Of a DNA stretch of 64,000 nucleotides, positions 24,301-31,071 are shown piece after piece. The DNA is from Harmonia axyridis (taxonomy: Eukaryota > Arthropoda > Insecta > Coleoptera > Coccinellidae). Within the stretch, counting starts at the first letter, position 1, and each line of letters begins with the position of its first letter. The notes below the pieces were generated by a model, which saw only the letters and a list, made by a program, of their open reading frames with translations, was not told the DNA's origin and searched no databases. The stretch covers positions 23,724,001-23,788,000 of the forward strand of contig NC_059504.1 of NCBI RefSeq assembly GCF_914767665.1. The letters are read 5' to 3'. Both the position numbers and the translations under genes were made by a program.

Positions 24301-27300
24301 TGTTCAATTGTTGAAAGCACATAACAAAGACCATCAAAAATATACTGCCATTTCAATTGAAAAGGGCGTATCTGCAAAAAAGCACACTAGAGATATTTAA
24401 TTGAATTAATATGAAAAAGAAATACATGACAATGCATGTTAATTAAATTCATTAATTTTAATTCAGAAAGACTATTGAAGTCAAATATAATTATCAAAAT
24501 AAATTTGTTACTTGAAATCGTACTTCAACCCTAAGTATATGTATAGGTATCATTAAATAATAGGATCCTTGAATTATTTCCGAAAAACGTATTTTTCATT
24601 AGTATTTTAGATTCATTTTCGAAACGTATCTAGTACCTCGAACACCCATATTCAAAGAATTTTGTATTTGTAATTATATAAATAATTAATTATTCATTAA
24701 CCGTTTCTTCTGAATGAAAAATATATTACTTATTCGATACATTGCTTGTTTTTTCATCCTTTTCCACAAATTGCCATATTCTCGCAAAAATTTCCTTTAT
24801 TTCGAATGTGTACGATAAAAATCAGTGGGATACGATAAAATACGATAATTTTAAACACGCGGTACGATATTTTAGGCTTGTCGACCTGGCAACGCTGGCT
24901 AAGACCGAACAGGCGCAATCTTTCGCTATAGCTCGGTCGAATCGCACCATAGGGCACACGCGTTGCATACCGCCGAACCTGCTCGAGCCTGTCTCGATCA
25001 CCCGCGAGTGCCGCCGCCCAAACAGGACCGGCGAACTCCATGGGCCGCACATAAGTGGTAAACAGTCTTAGCTGTACTCACAGAATACTAAGGGAAGGAC
25101 CTTCTTATTAGGTACACCATTATATTAGCTTTTCACACAACACTCTCGACTTGAGCTGACCAGGATAGGTCAAATGACATGATATCTCCTAAATCGCTAT
25201 GTTGTTCGGCAGATTGAAGTGGAACAGCATCAATGTTGTACTGTCTCTGCGGATTATTCCTACCCAAATGGAAAATCCTGCACTTTTGAATATTCGAGGG
25301 GGAAAAGCCATTCACGACACCATTCAGGGATACGATTTAGATCACTCTGGATCGTACAGGCGAACAATTTGAAATCATCTGCATAAGCTGAACACTCAGA
25401 GGAAACCAGTTAGTGGTACGCCACTAATCACAGCCCTGCTACTAAAAGAGGATGCACCGACTCTAACTGTGAACTCTCGATCACTCAAAAATGACTCGAT
25501 CGGCCCGGAACCTTTCTGTGGTGTAGACAAATGCACCTACAAGAAAGAGTTTCAGGAAAAGGAGGTAACCGAAAGAGAAAAACTCTGGCGGAATCTTCCT
25601 GGTTTTGGATCACTCCAAAAAGTTCCTTCGAAACTTTGACTCTACAAGATCCAAGAAGTATTTGGATCTTAGTAAGAATATGCTACACCTCCTCACTGGA
25701 TTCCTCACAGGGCATTGCCGCCTTAGGAAACACCTAATGAGAATGGGTCTAACAGAAAATGACGAGTGAAGGTTCTGTGGGGAGGAGGAAGAAACTCCGG
25801 ATCACCTGGTGACGGAATGCCTCACCATCGCTAGCAAACGCAAAACCTGCCTTTGACACGAAACTTACAGAAGTGAGGAATTAGCCTCCTAGATATTGAA
25901 ACTGGAAGGCGAGCTGTAGATCACGTTATGGAGAAATGGCTCTGATGGGGGGCACAATAGACCATTAGGTCGCAGTGAAACGTAACTTCCCTAATTAAAT
26001 CTAAATCCAATCTAACGGTCCCTCAGCTGCTCGAAAATAATTCTTGTATAGCTTCTCAACGTGGAACTAACCATCAAGACTGGGCTAAAATGAATTTTAA
26101 CTGTCAAGACACAATGGTCAGAACATCCAATTGGTTCATGATATTCAATATCACAGATGAGTTCGCGATCGTTGGTCATAAGAAAATCCAGGTTGGATGG
26201 GTTTTGTCCCGGATAATATCGTGTTGAACGAGTTATCAGTTGAATAAGTCCGGCCTTGTCAATGAAGGAGAGAAATAAAGCAGACGGTGAATTGCCTGAT
26301 GGGTTAGAACTATTGGTCCATGTGATGTCGGGATAATTGAAATCGCCGGTTATTAGAAGATTTTGAGTATCCCGCGAGAGAGAGACAAGGAGATCGCAAA
26401 GTAGGGAGTCTGAAGGAGAAGCGAAAGGTCGATATTTGCAATGCAATGATCAATGCAGAGAAATATCGAGATATCAACCGGAGAAAAAGGCTATCGATTG
26501 CGGGTAAATCGTGAACTATAGATTCCACTTTAAAGAAATTAACTATCTCATCTGCTAAGTATATCGGGTGTCCCAAACTCGATGGCCTATTAGACGTTTC
26601 TGGAAAACTAATAATAATTTTGAGCTGAAAATTTGCATATGGGGTTTGAGACAATGATCTTTCTCCCTAAAATATTTTCAGATCTCTACAACTTCCGGTT
26701 ATACCGGAAACAGACTACTACTTCCTTATTTTAAATGGCACACCCAGTATATTATTGCATCATTAGATAGCTTTTTTGACGACAATTTCGGCAATATGCC
26801 ATATCTTGGGTGAAAATTCCACGGTTCATGAGTTATTGGGATTCTTATGAAAAAAAAGGTGGCGATGAGGACTCACATTTTTTTGAATATTTCAGCAGAA
26901 AAAGCCTTTTTCGAAAAAAATTTGTTCTGTTTCGTTTACGCAAGTACGTAGTATTATAAGACTGTTTTCGGCTTGGGCCAAAAATGTACAGGGTGTTTAT
27001 AAGAGGATCATGAACTTGGAGAACTCAAATTCATCAAAACTCAAGATTTTCAAATTAGAACCTATATTTTTTATTATTTCATTCGATTCTACGTACAAAA
27101 ATAGTGGGGGTTATTTCAGCAAACCCTATACCTAAAATGATTACTTCAAGAGTTATCGGGGAAGAACTTCAAATGAGGAAAAACCGCTATTTATAACTGT
27201 GGGAATAACTGTCTGTTACTTCCGTGAAACACAGAAAGAAAATAAAAATCGATGTTTGGATAACTAAATTTTACATTTCATGAATTTTAATTAATTTTTC

Positions 27301-30300
27301 GTTGGTATTGTTGAGAAATCCATAAACCAATACAATTTTCAATTACGAATAATTCATTACAATTCTTGATATGTCAAATTTAGTTATGGAAACATCGAAT
27401 TTTATTTTCTTTCTGTGTTTTACGGAAGTAACAGACAGTTATTCCCGCAGTTATAAATAGCGGTTTTTCCTCATTTGAAGTTCTTCCCCGATAATTCTTG
27501 AAGTATTCATTTTAGGTATAGGGTTTGCTGAAGTAACCCCTACTATTTTTGTACGTAGAATCGACTGAAATAATAAAAAATATAGGTTCTAATTTGAAAA
27601 TCTTGAGTTTTGATGAATTTGAGTTGTCCAAGTTCAAGATCCTCTTATAAACACCCTGTACTTTTTTGGCCCAAGCCGAAAACAGTCTTATAATACTACG
27701 TATTTGCGTAAACGAAACAGAAAAATTTTTTTTCGAAAAAGGCTTTTTCTGCTGAAATATTCTAAAAACTGTGAGTCCTCATCGCCACCTTTATTTTCAT
27801 AAGAATCCCAATAACTCATGAACCGTTGAACTTTAACCCAAGGTATGGCAAATTGCCATCAAAAAAGCTATCTAATGATGCAATAATATACTGGGTGTGC
27901 CATTTGAAATAAGGAAGTAGTAGTATGTTTCCGGTATAACCGGAAGTTGTAGAGATCTGAAAATATTTTAGGGAGAAAGATCCATGTCTCAAACCCCAAT
28001 ATGCAAATTTTCAGCTCAAAATTATGATTAGTTTTCCAGAAACGTCTAATAGGCCATCGAGTTTGGGACACCCGATATACACACCCCTGTTTACAGGTTT
28101 TCTCTTTGTCCTCAATGTTTACACTTGTGGTCGTCGCCATTAGGTTTTTTTATTCATTTTATTATATTATCAATAATAATATTAATAGAAATTAATATCT
28201 GAAAATAATATCATGGCATGCAGACCATTTTGTAATTCCCGAAAAGTATGTCCTCGAGCGAGACTCGAACCCGCAACTTCCGAATCCTTAGTCCAGTGCT
28301 TTATCCACCGAACTACCGAGGAAGTTGAAAATTCGAACCCCAAATGGAGGAACCGCATCTCCCAGAATCAAAGGTTATAATGTATGTAACTACATAGATT
28401 GTAAGATTGTATTGCTCACAATCTATGTAACTACATAGATTGTAAGGAATACTACCAACCCTTGTGAACTCAAAAGGATTTTGGAAAGTTGAATCACTAT
28501 CGGTGATTGTCATGATTCTATTTACCTTTCTCCAAACGTCGTTGACATATAGCGACTTCAGCGTGATTCAAGCTTCTAATCTTTCAACCAGCCAAACAAT
28601 TTAAGCCAAAGATAAATTAGAACGTCAGACATTAAACCATCAATTCTAATTAATATCTGAGATAAGAACCTATTAATGATTAATGTTTGCAGCAGGAGAG
28701 ACATAATTGAAATTGTGGACTGACTTATTATCAGTGAGTCGAACCTTATTATTTTAGACCATTCCCTGCTCAAAATTCGAAAATTACACACATTGTGATG
28801 AAATGATAGAGCGATAATAAAAGAAAAGCAGAGACTTGGTGTAAGGAGTTTTAGAGCACTTGTTCATTTATCTATTGAAGACAGGAGAACTGTTGTAATA
28901 CATTACATGAGATGTGATATATTATGCCATTTCATATACTGTTAAGCTTGAAGTGAATAAGAGTTTGATTGTAACTTCAAATTAATTAAAACTGATTCTC
29001 TTCAAATTTCATGAAAAAATATCAAAAGTGCCATCAAAACACTTCTAATTTGATTTAGTCAGTTATAATAAACATCTTTAAGAAAAAACTTTCAAAGATA
29101 TAGCTCTTGAAAAAATGTTTAAAAATTTTAATAATCAACTTTGATATTATATTACTATAATTATGCAAATTACCAGTAAAAGGTGGTTTCCTAGGAACAA
29201 CGGTTGAACTTTTTTTTGATGGATATAGTGACCATGGACCTGGCTTCAGTAAATTTTCCTTAGGAGCTTCTTGCCTTTTTACCACTGTCAGTATACTGAC
29301 AGGAGGTGCTGCAGCTCCTCGGATTTCATCTCCTTCATCTTGATATATGTTTACAACAGCATTCGGCCTAATATTTTCATTAGAAGTTGTAGGATATATT
29401 CCAGGCCCTTGACCAGTTGGAATTCTAACACTACCTACAGCTTTACCACCTTTATAAGTACGTAGAGAAGTGAGAGCTTGTCTTCTTTCAATAAGATGAT
29501 CTTCGCTTGGTCCAAATAATAACTAAAATGATGAAGGTATATATGAATTATTTTGTTCCTTGTTGTCAACAACATAAGACATGCACTGTGCATGAAGTTA
29601 ATACAGAAAAATTCAAATTTTATGATAAACACTAAGAAATTATTTGAAATTCTCTCACATGTTTTCCTGCTGCCATAACTAAATTCTGATGAGCCATTTC
29701 TAATTCCTCATAAGGTTGAGCTAGGGCTTGTTTTCCTAATTCAAAAATAGCATTTGCGCTTTTATAATCCCCTGCTGCTTCATGATAATAAGCCCAAGCT
29801 TTATACAGATCTGCACAACCTACTGAAAGGCCTCTAGCATGCATCATTTGATATAATTCCAAAGGATTTTGTTGATAATCCACCTATCAAAGAGATATTC
29901 AGGAATGTCAGATTGAAAAAGTGCATGATAAATTTTTCTCACATATTTTATCCATAATCTACAGAATCTTCTGTCATGTGTGTATCGTTTATCATTTTCA
30001 AATAAGCTAAGGCAGTGTTCAAGCAGCTGAACTAAATTTCCCTCATGTCCATTTTTAGGATAAGACTGTTCAACCCAAGAAATAAAATTATACCAAAGTT
30101 CAAGAGGATCATCTCCTTGGTAATTTTTTATAGCATTCTCTATCTCTCTGAAAAAACATTGAGTAAGACTTTATTACTGGTATGAAATATCAAACATTAC
30201 TCTCTTTGATGTTGCAGTTCTCTTTTGATTTCTGGATTTGTTTCTGCCTGTAAAGCTAATCCTAATTGTACTGGATTTCTTCCACCTCTAAGCGGCTGAA

Positions 30301-30328
30301 TATTTTCTTTAGTTAACTCGAAATCCAT
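5738..30328 (-). CDS. BubR1: BubR1/MadBub spindle-checkpoint kinase, complete, 10 exons
   Basis: Exons on the minus strand: 30201-30328, 29943-30147, 29659-29883, 29174-29522, 21236-21483, 20568-20951, 15842-15995, 15324-15711, 12058-12671 and 5738-6369. Phases close exactly at 3,327 nt (1,108 residues plus stop). Order of parts: N-terminal KEN box (7-9), TPR/Mad3-BUB1 homology region (about 40-185), second KEN plus GPW (274-283), GLEBS/Bub3-binding segment (about 362-382), ABBA-like motif (619-626), LxxIxE B56-binding motif (683-688), and kinase domain (about 830-1100). Human BubR1 has the same layout at 1,050 residues, but its kinase is degenerate. The protein should inhibit APC/C-Cdc20 and act at kinetochores. 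Exon 5 must use the donor GTG|GTGGGT; the neighbouring GG|GTAAAAG would break the frame. Introns carry nested transposons and are up to 7.7 kb long. Confidence 0.93.
6814..7649. mobile_element. TIR element with internal 454-bp palindrome
   Basis: Outer ends match as inverted repeats (TTTATGCACCATTCC near 6820 against its complement near 7625-7645, with a 6-bp indel). Inside, 6863-7316 is a near-perfect palindrome with arms of about 190 bp, starting CGCTCTATTAG and ending CTAATAGAGCG. A second inverted pair (GAAGGAATGCGCACATGC / GCATGCGCACTTCTTC) lies at about 7342-7503. It is non-coding and sits in BubR1 intron 9. Confidence 0.65.
7990..8715. repeat. dispersed repeat, copy 1 of 2
   Basis: Starts CCTCAGAGTAATAAACATAG. 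Blocks around 8000-8130 and 8540-8715 match 63490-64000 in direct orientation with scattered differences and an indel. The sequence near 8785-8830 resembles the inverted left end, suggesting a decayed TIR element that may reach about 8830. No coding frame is evident. Confidence 0.65.
8720..9300. other. intron stretch with G-run / C-run
   Basis: Non-coding BubR1 intron. A run of nine G and a run of eight C (about 9024-9058) frame a short spacer, after GGGCGTAGAAATGGGG. That looks like a transposon terminus, but I could not find its partner. Confidence 0.3.
9310..9830. repeat. two-copy tandem repeat, period about 260 bp
   Basis: The copy at about 9310-9570 and the next at about 9570-9830 align through several blocks, e.g. 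AATTGTCTGGGCTGTGTTGT at 9417 and AATTGTCTGAGCTATGTTGT at 9677. The second ends in CTACAGGGTGTTCCTAAATT, a foldback-type terminus. Three short ORFs here are products of the duplication, not genes. Confidence 0.65.
10100..10850 (+). pseudogene. Tigger/pogo-type DDE transposase fragment
   Basis: LLLDNCPAHPYVD (about 10160-10205), followed by KPYYKKIFLI, then AILALNRAWNLVSSKTINDCYKHAGF, is the C-terminal half of a pogo/Tigger transposase (second catalytic Asp in LDNCPAH). The frame is closed by a stop at 10529. A following frame (10595-10849) is the acidic tail usual after this domain. The N-terminal DNA-binding half and first catalytic Asp are absent, so it is inactive. Confidence 0.75.
11570..11923 (+). 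CDS. unrecognised short ORF, possibly frameshifted
   Basis: 117 codons from ATG with a hydrophilic start (SLEDVRRVISYLSMGLQEMEPNKEEEAAK) and a basic KKRKK patch. About codon 60 another frame takes over a more protein-like reading (LELAEEMDIDEKNATNESRE), which suggests an old one-base indel. I do not recognise it. It could be the N-terminus of a retroelement ORF1/gag or a decayed retrogene. It lies antisense in BubR1 intron 9. Confidence 0.25.
   Translation: MSTSDNVIYTRNPSFDRLSLEDVRRVISYLSMGLQEMEPNKEEEAAKDEFQRPKKRKKIYQLPMATKIKTSNWQKKWTSTKRTQQMKVGKIRCIYGSLVTISIFQSVKMYIPDEATI
12058..12671 (-). CDS. BubR1: BubR1 exon 9: kinase N-lobe
   Basis: Residues 694-898. A Ser-rich linker leads to EKVLGKGTFGTVYKAWD, an intact glycine loop (GKGTFG 839-844), and VALKYQKPANKWEFYI with the ATP-anchoring lysine at K861. 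The WEFYI segment is typical of the Bub1/BubR1 kinase family. The exon ends in phase 1 (donor A|GTGAGT) before a 5.7 kb intron. Confidence 0.92.
12837..13380. mobile_element. foldback element with transposase tail remnant
   Basis: The left end CAGGGGGCTCCTAAATT follows TA at 12835-12836. The right end repeats it inverted with decay (AATTTAGGAACACGTATC, to about 13380). Arms run about 75 bp and include AGACGGGTC and its complement. Between the arms, the minus strand at about 13163-13231 reads IRQSMTRRRRSMAGGGHFQHSL and a stop, which looks like a Tc1/mariner-type transposase C-terminus. It sits in BubR1 intron 8. Confidence 0.7.
13944..14078. repeat. inverted repeat, about 60-bp arms
   Basis: GTGCAACATGTGGAGAAAGTCC on the left pairs with GGACTTTCCCCACTTGTTGCAC on the right, and CTTTTCTCGC(G) with its complement. 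The loop is about 12 nt (TCGCCTTTCAGG). The sequence around 13690-13790 also matches 22130-22220 as a dispersed repeat, so this may be one end of a larger element. Confidence 0.65.
14100..15323. other. BubR1 intron 8 remainder, nothing assigned
   Basis: AT-rich. It contains no sizeable ORF and no terminus pair that I could match. Confidence 0.3.
15324..15995 (-). CDS. BubR1: BubR1 exons 7-8: ABBA-like and B56-binding motifs
   Basis: Exon 7 (15842-15995) and exon 8 (15324-15711) encode residues 514-694. KANIVYSD (619-626) fits the ABBA consensus [KR]xx[FILV]x[FHY]x[DE] for Cdc20 binding. LSIIYE (683-688) fits LxxIxE, the PP2A-B56 docking motif. In human BubR1 the equivalent KARD motif reads LSPIIED, followed by a similar Ser/Glu stretch. 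Motif matches this short can arise by chance, but both lie in the expected order between GLEBS and the kinase domain. Confidence 0.85.
16231..17277. mobile_element. TIR element CCCACAGACGAGCAACTTAG
   Basis: The left end CCCACAGACGAGCAACTTAG at 16231 is matched inverted at the right end (CTAAAATGCTTGTCTGTGGG, to 17277). Further inverted similarity covers GTTGCCAACCAAGTTG. A third, partial terminus lies near 17155. The interior (ORF 16420-16629) resembles nothing known. It sits in BubR1 intron 6. Confidence 0.6.
17480..17780 (+). pseudogene. 3' end of a non-LTR retrotransposon ORF2
   Basis: The translation around 17545-17775 reads HNYSTRIKR, then LASRLYPKIPN, one stop, IKELRSIKRFKREIKDWLL. This is the usual C-terminal tail after the reverse transcriptase of Jockey/CR1-type LINEs. 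It is short, broken and 5'-truncated. The flanks (17282-18562) contain nothing else I can name. Confidence 0.5.
18567..20114. mobile_element. 1.55-kb palindromic foldback (CAGGGTGGGCAAATAAG)
   Basis: CAGGGTGGGCAAATAAGCGA at 18567 and its exact complement ending at 20114, each flanked by TA. The two arms of roughly 725 bp are near identical inverted copies meeting at about 19340. Within each arm a module of about 150 bp occurs twice (GCGATARYTTCAGG, then AGATATTCTTCAACTGATGC). The 62-codon ORFs in the arms (19022-19659) arise from the repeat. A single-arm copy lies at 50998-51721. It sits in BubR1 intron 6. Confidence 0.88.
20121..20507. mobile_element. short foldback, relative of the 26.5-kb element
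   Basis: CGATGGCCTGTTAGGAG on the left and its diverged complement on the right (ending CCATCGCG). Arms of about 130 bp include AACTGATCATAATTTTG. The arms are recognisably those of 26560-28079 without its central insertion. It starts seven bases beyond the end of the preceding foldback. Confidence 0.7.
20568..20951 (-). CDS. BubR1: BubR1 exon 6: disordered linker
   Basis: 128 codons, phase 0 at both ends, rich in Ser, Asn and Gln. No domain was recognised. The reading frame, phase and good acceptor and donor (AATTTTTAG, AAG|GTAATT) are the support. Length and composition fit the long linker of the family. Confidence 0.8.
21236..21483 (-). CDS. BubR1: BubR1 exon 5: GLEBS Bub3-binding segment
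   Basis: Residues 303-385. RVYADPTTEYSLEELAALRY matches the GLEBS pattern of Bub1/BubR1 (basic, aromatic, acidic-aromatic, then EEL/EEI-R-A), which inserts into the Bub3 propeller. Upstream, TKETYVGWVVNM is a conserved-looking linker. The acceptor is TTTTATAG at 21484-21485. Confidence 0.85.
21484..22940. other. BubR1 intron 4, left part
   Basis: AT-rich, no gene. 22130-22220 repeats 13690-13790. A direct duplication of about 65 bp (CAGTTTTACCCCTC(T/C)ATTCAAAAG...GACAGTCGATTTT) lies at about 22310-22430. Confidence 0.4.
22951..23139. repeat. palindrome built on a tRNA T-arm
   Basis: Two tRNA 3' halves face each other (23002-23040 and 23052-23087), each with the T-arm GCGGGTTCGAGTCCCGC. The palindrome continues outward into non-tRNA sequence (ATTGTCTGAATG / its complement). 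On the minus strand one half includes an anticodon-like loop CTAGTGA (AGT, Thr), but no complete cloverleaf can form. It is best read as an inverted dimer of a tRNA-derived SINE or tRNA pseudogene. Confidence 0.7.
23572..24897. mobile_element. hAT-type element inside the LINE relic
   Basis: The ends CAGCGTTGCC and GGCAACGCTG are perfect inverted repeats. They are flanked by GCCAAGAC (23564-23571) and GCTAAGAC (24898-24905), an 8-bp duplication with one difference. TACGATAA-type motifs cluster close to both ends (about 23590-23660 and 24810-24870). The LINE reading resumes exactly on the other side. No transposase ORF remains. Confidence 0.82.
25420..25990 (+). pseudogene. LINE 3' fragment on the plus strand
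   Basis: LTGHCRLRKHLMRMGLTENDE, a stop, RFCGEEEETPDHLVTECL (about 25690-25830) matches the RNase H/zinc-like C-terminal tail of R1/Jockey-group LINEs (H-C and C-C-H-C spacing). It is 5'-truncated and lies opposite in direction to the surrounding LINE relic, so it is a separate insertion. Its 3' end is near 25990 (ATTAAATCTAAATCC). Confidence 0.65.
26560..28079. mobile_element. foldback GGGTGTCCCAAACT with a second foldback in its centre
   Basis: TATATCGGGTGTCCCAAACT at 26560 is matched by its complement ending 28079. Arms of roughly 430 bp carry GATGGCCTATTAGACG. The middle is another complete palindrome (26989-27658). Inserted in the LINE relic: minus-strand LINE-like frame continues up to 26560, and 28080-28140 may carry its upstream part (ATTTSVNIEDKEKTCKQGC). 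Confidence 0.85.
26989..27658. mobile_element. inner foldback CAGGGTGTTTATAAGAGG
   Basis: CAGGGTGTTTATAAGAGGAT at 26989 and its complement ending 27658, each bordered by TA, with arms of about 310 bp. It landed at the centre of the outer foldback, so the outer arms stay symmetric around it. Confidence 0.85.
28251..28322 (-). tRNA. tRNA-like sequence, probably pseudogene or SINE head
   Basis: On the minus strand a 72-nt cloverleaf can be drawn. The acceptor is TCCTCGG with TCGAGGA (one G-T pair). The T arm is GCGGG-TTCGAGT-CTCGC. The anticodon stem CTGGA/TTCGG relies on two G-T pairs, with loop CTAAGGA (anticodon AAG, nominally Leu). The D stem is poor. Leu tRNAs need a long variable arm and this one has 5 nt, so it is not a functional tRNA-Leu. 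The family resembles the tRNA arms at 23 kb. Confidence 0.45.
28330..29173. other. BubR1 intron 4, right part
   Basis: No gene. It contains a perfect short palindrome ACAATCTATGTA-AC-TACATAGATTGT (about 28417-28442), with an extra copy of one half at 28384. The rest is AT-rich. Confidence 0.4.
29174..29522 (-). CDS. BubR1: BubR1 exon 4: second KEN box
   Basis: Residues 187-303. It finishes the TPR region and enters a disordered linker. APKENLLKPGPWSLYP contains the second KEN (274-276) and a GPW (281-283). The same KEN-x5-GPW spacing occurs in human BubR1 (KENELQAGPW), where this degron-like motif contributes to APC/C inhibition. The exon ends in phase 1 before a 7.7 kb intron. Confidence 0.9.
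29659..30328 (-). CDS. BubR1: BubR1 exons 1-3: KEN box and TPR domain
   Basis: Residues 1-186. The ATG at 30328 is followed by FELTKENIQPLRGGR, almost the human BubR1 KEN-box sentence, which supports this start. DDPLELWYNFISWVEQSYP and the block around RRFCRLWIKYVDYQQNPLELY are the Mad3/BUB1 homology region, a TPR fold that binds KNL1 and contacts APC/C-MCC. Then comes GCADLYKAWAYYHEAAGDY. Introns here are only 53 bp and 59 bp, in contrast to the multi-kilobase introns downstream. Confidence 0.93.
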
Positions 30329-31071
30329 CTCTATTTGACGTTCATGAAAAAAACGGCTAGTTTTGTGAACGACAAATTTATTTTTAAAACGTCAATTAAT
30401 TGTCATTCCAACTACAGAATATAAAATTCAAATATTCCAACGATCATTGCTTTTTCTTGGGAAATTGGTAATTTCTTTTAAAAAAACCAAAAAAAATAAT
30501 GTCTATGGAGTTATTATATATCCAGTTATTTTTCAACTGTTATTAATATTATATTTCCAACTAAAGGATCTCTTTATGTTTATCAGCAAATTGTTATTCT
30601 TCAAAAATGTATTATTCTAATATTCAAATAATTGATAATTTCTAGTTTCAAACACCACTATCTACTTTGTGGCAATGAAATATAATTTTTATAAGGAATT
30701 AATGAAATTCCCCAATTTATAGTACGAAATATTCTCTTTAAAATACATATATGAAATATATACGAAAAACATCCAATATTCCGTGGTCTTCAACTCTTTT
30801 GTTTTACTTCCGGGTCCGTTATTTCTTGAAATGGGGTTTTATCACAGGGTTCATTGTATTTATGTTGGTAATATTAATAACTAAGATGAATTATTTTTGT
30901 TGAGCATAAACAAGTGGATCAGGGCTTTCTTTATTTGTAAGAATTGGAAAATTATATAAAAACCGTTTGGTGTGCATCATCAATAACACCGGTAATTCAA
31001 TATAAACGTGTCAAATTAACTTAAATCTCCCTTGTTTCCTCAACTGATATTCTTTTGCTGTGATCTCTAAT
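30329..31071. promoter_or_regulatory. bidirectional promoter region BubR1 / RCC2
   Basis: Only 743 bp separate the ATG codons of BubR1 (minus) and RCC2 (plus), with no transposon inside, although both flanking genes are full of them. Both 5' UTRs and both promoters must lie here unless upstream exons were missed. I assign no core elements with confidence. Confidence 0.6.

Larger units (their letters stand above)
23240..26559 (-). pseudogene. Jockey-like LINE relic, cut by two insertions
   Basis: Read on the minus strand from the right. The endonuclease is at 26559-26012 (LLITGDFNYPDITW and SDHCVL are catalytic blocks). The reverse transcriptase is at about 25420-25300 (AYADDFKLF, YADD box). 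SAEQHSDLGDIMSFDLSWSA is the thumb, then RVPYGAIRPSYSERLRLFGLS up to 24898. The C-terminal piece HRERGDLIVTYRALHG ... TDNLRGHH is at 23571-23330. Stops and frameshifts are frequent. A hAT element (23572-24897) and an opposite-strand LINE piece (25420-25990) interrupt it, and a foldback (26560-28079) separates it from its 5' part. Confidence 0.75.

Noticed and set aside
24754..25071. Overlapping 76-109 codon ORFs on both strands
   Set aside because: One frame is the LINE reverse-transcriptase tail. The others are shadows caused by locally higher GC.
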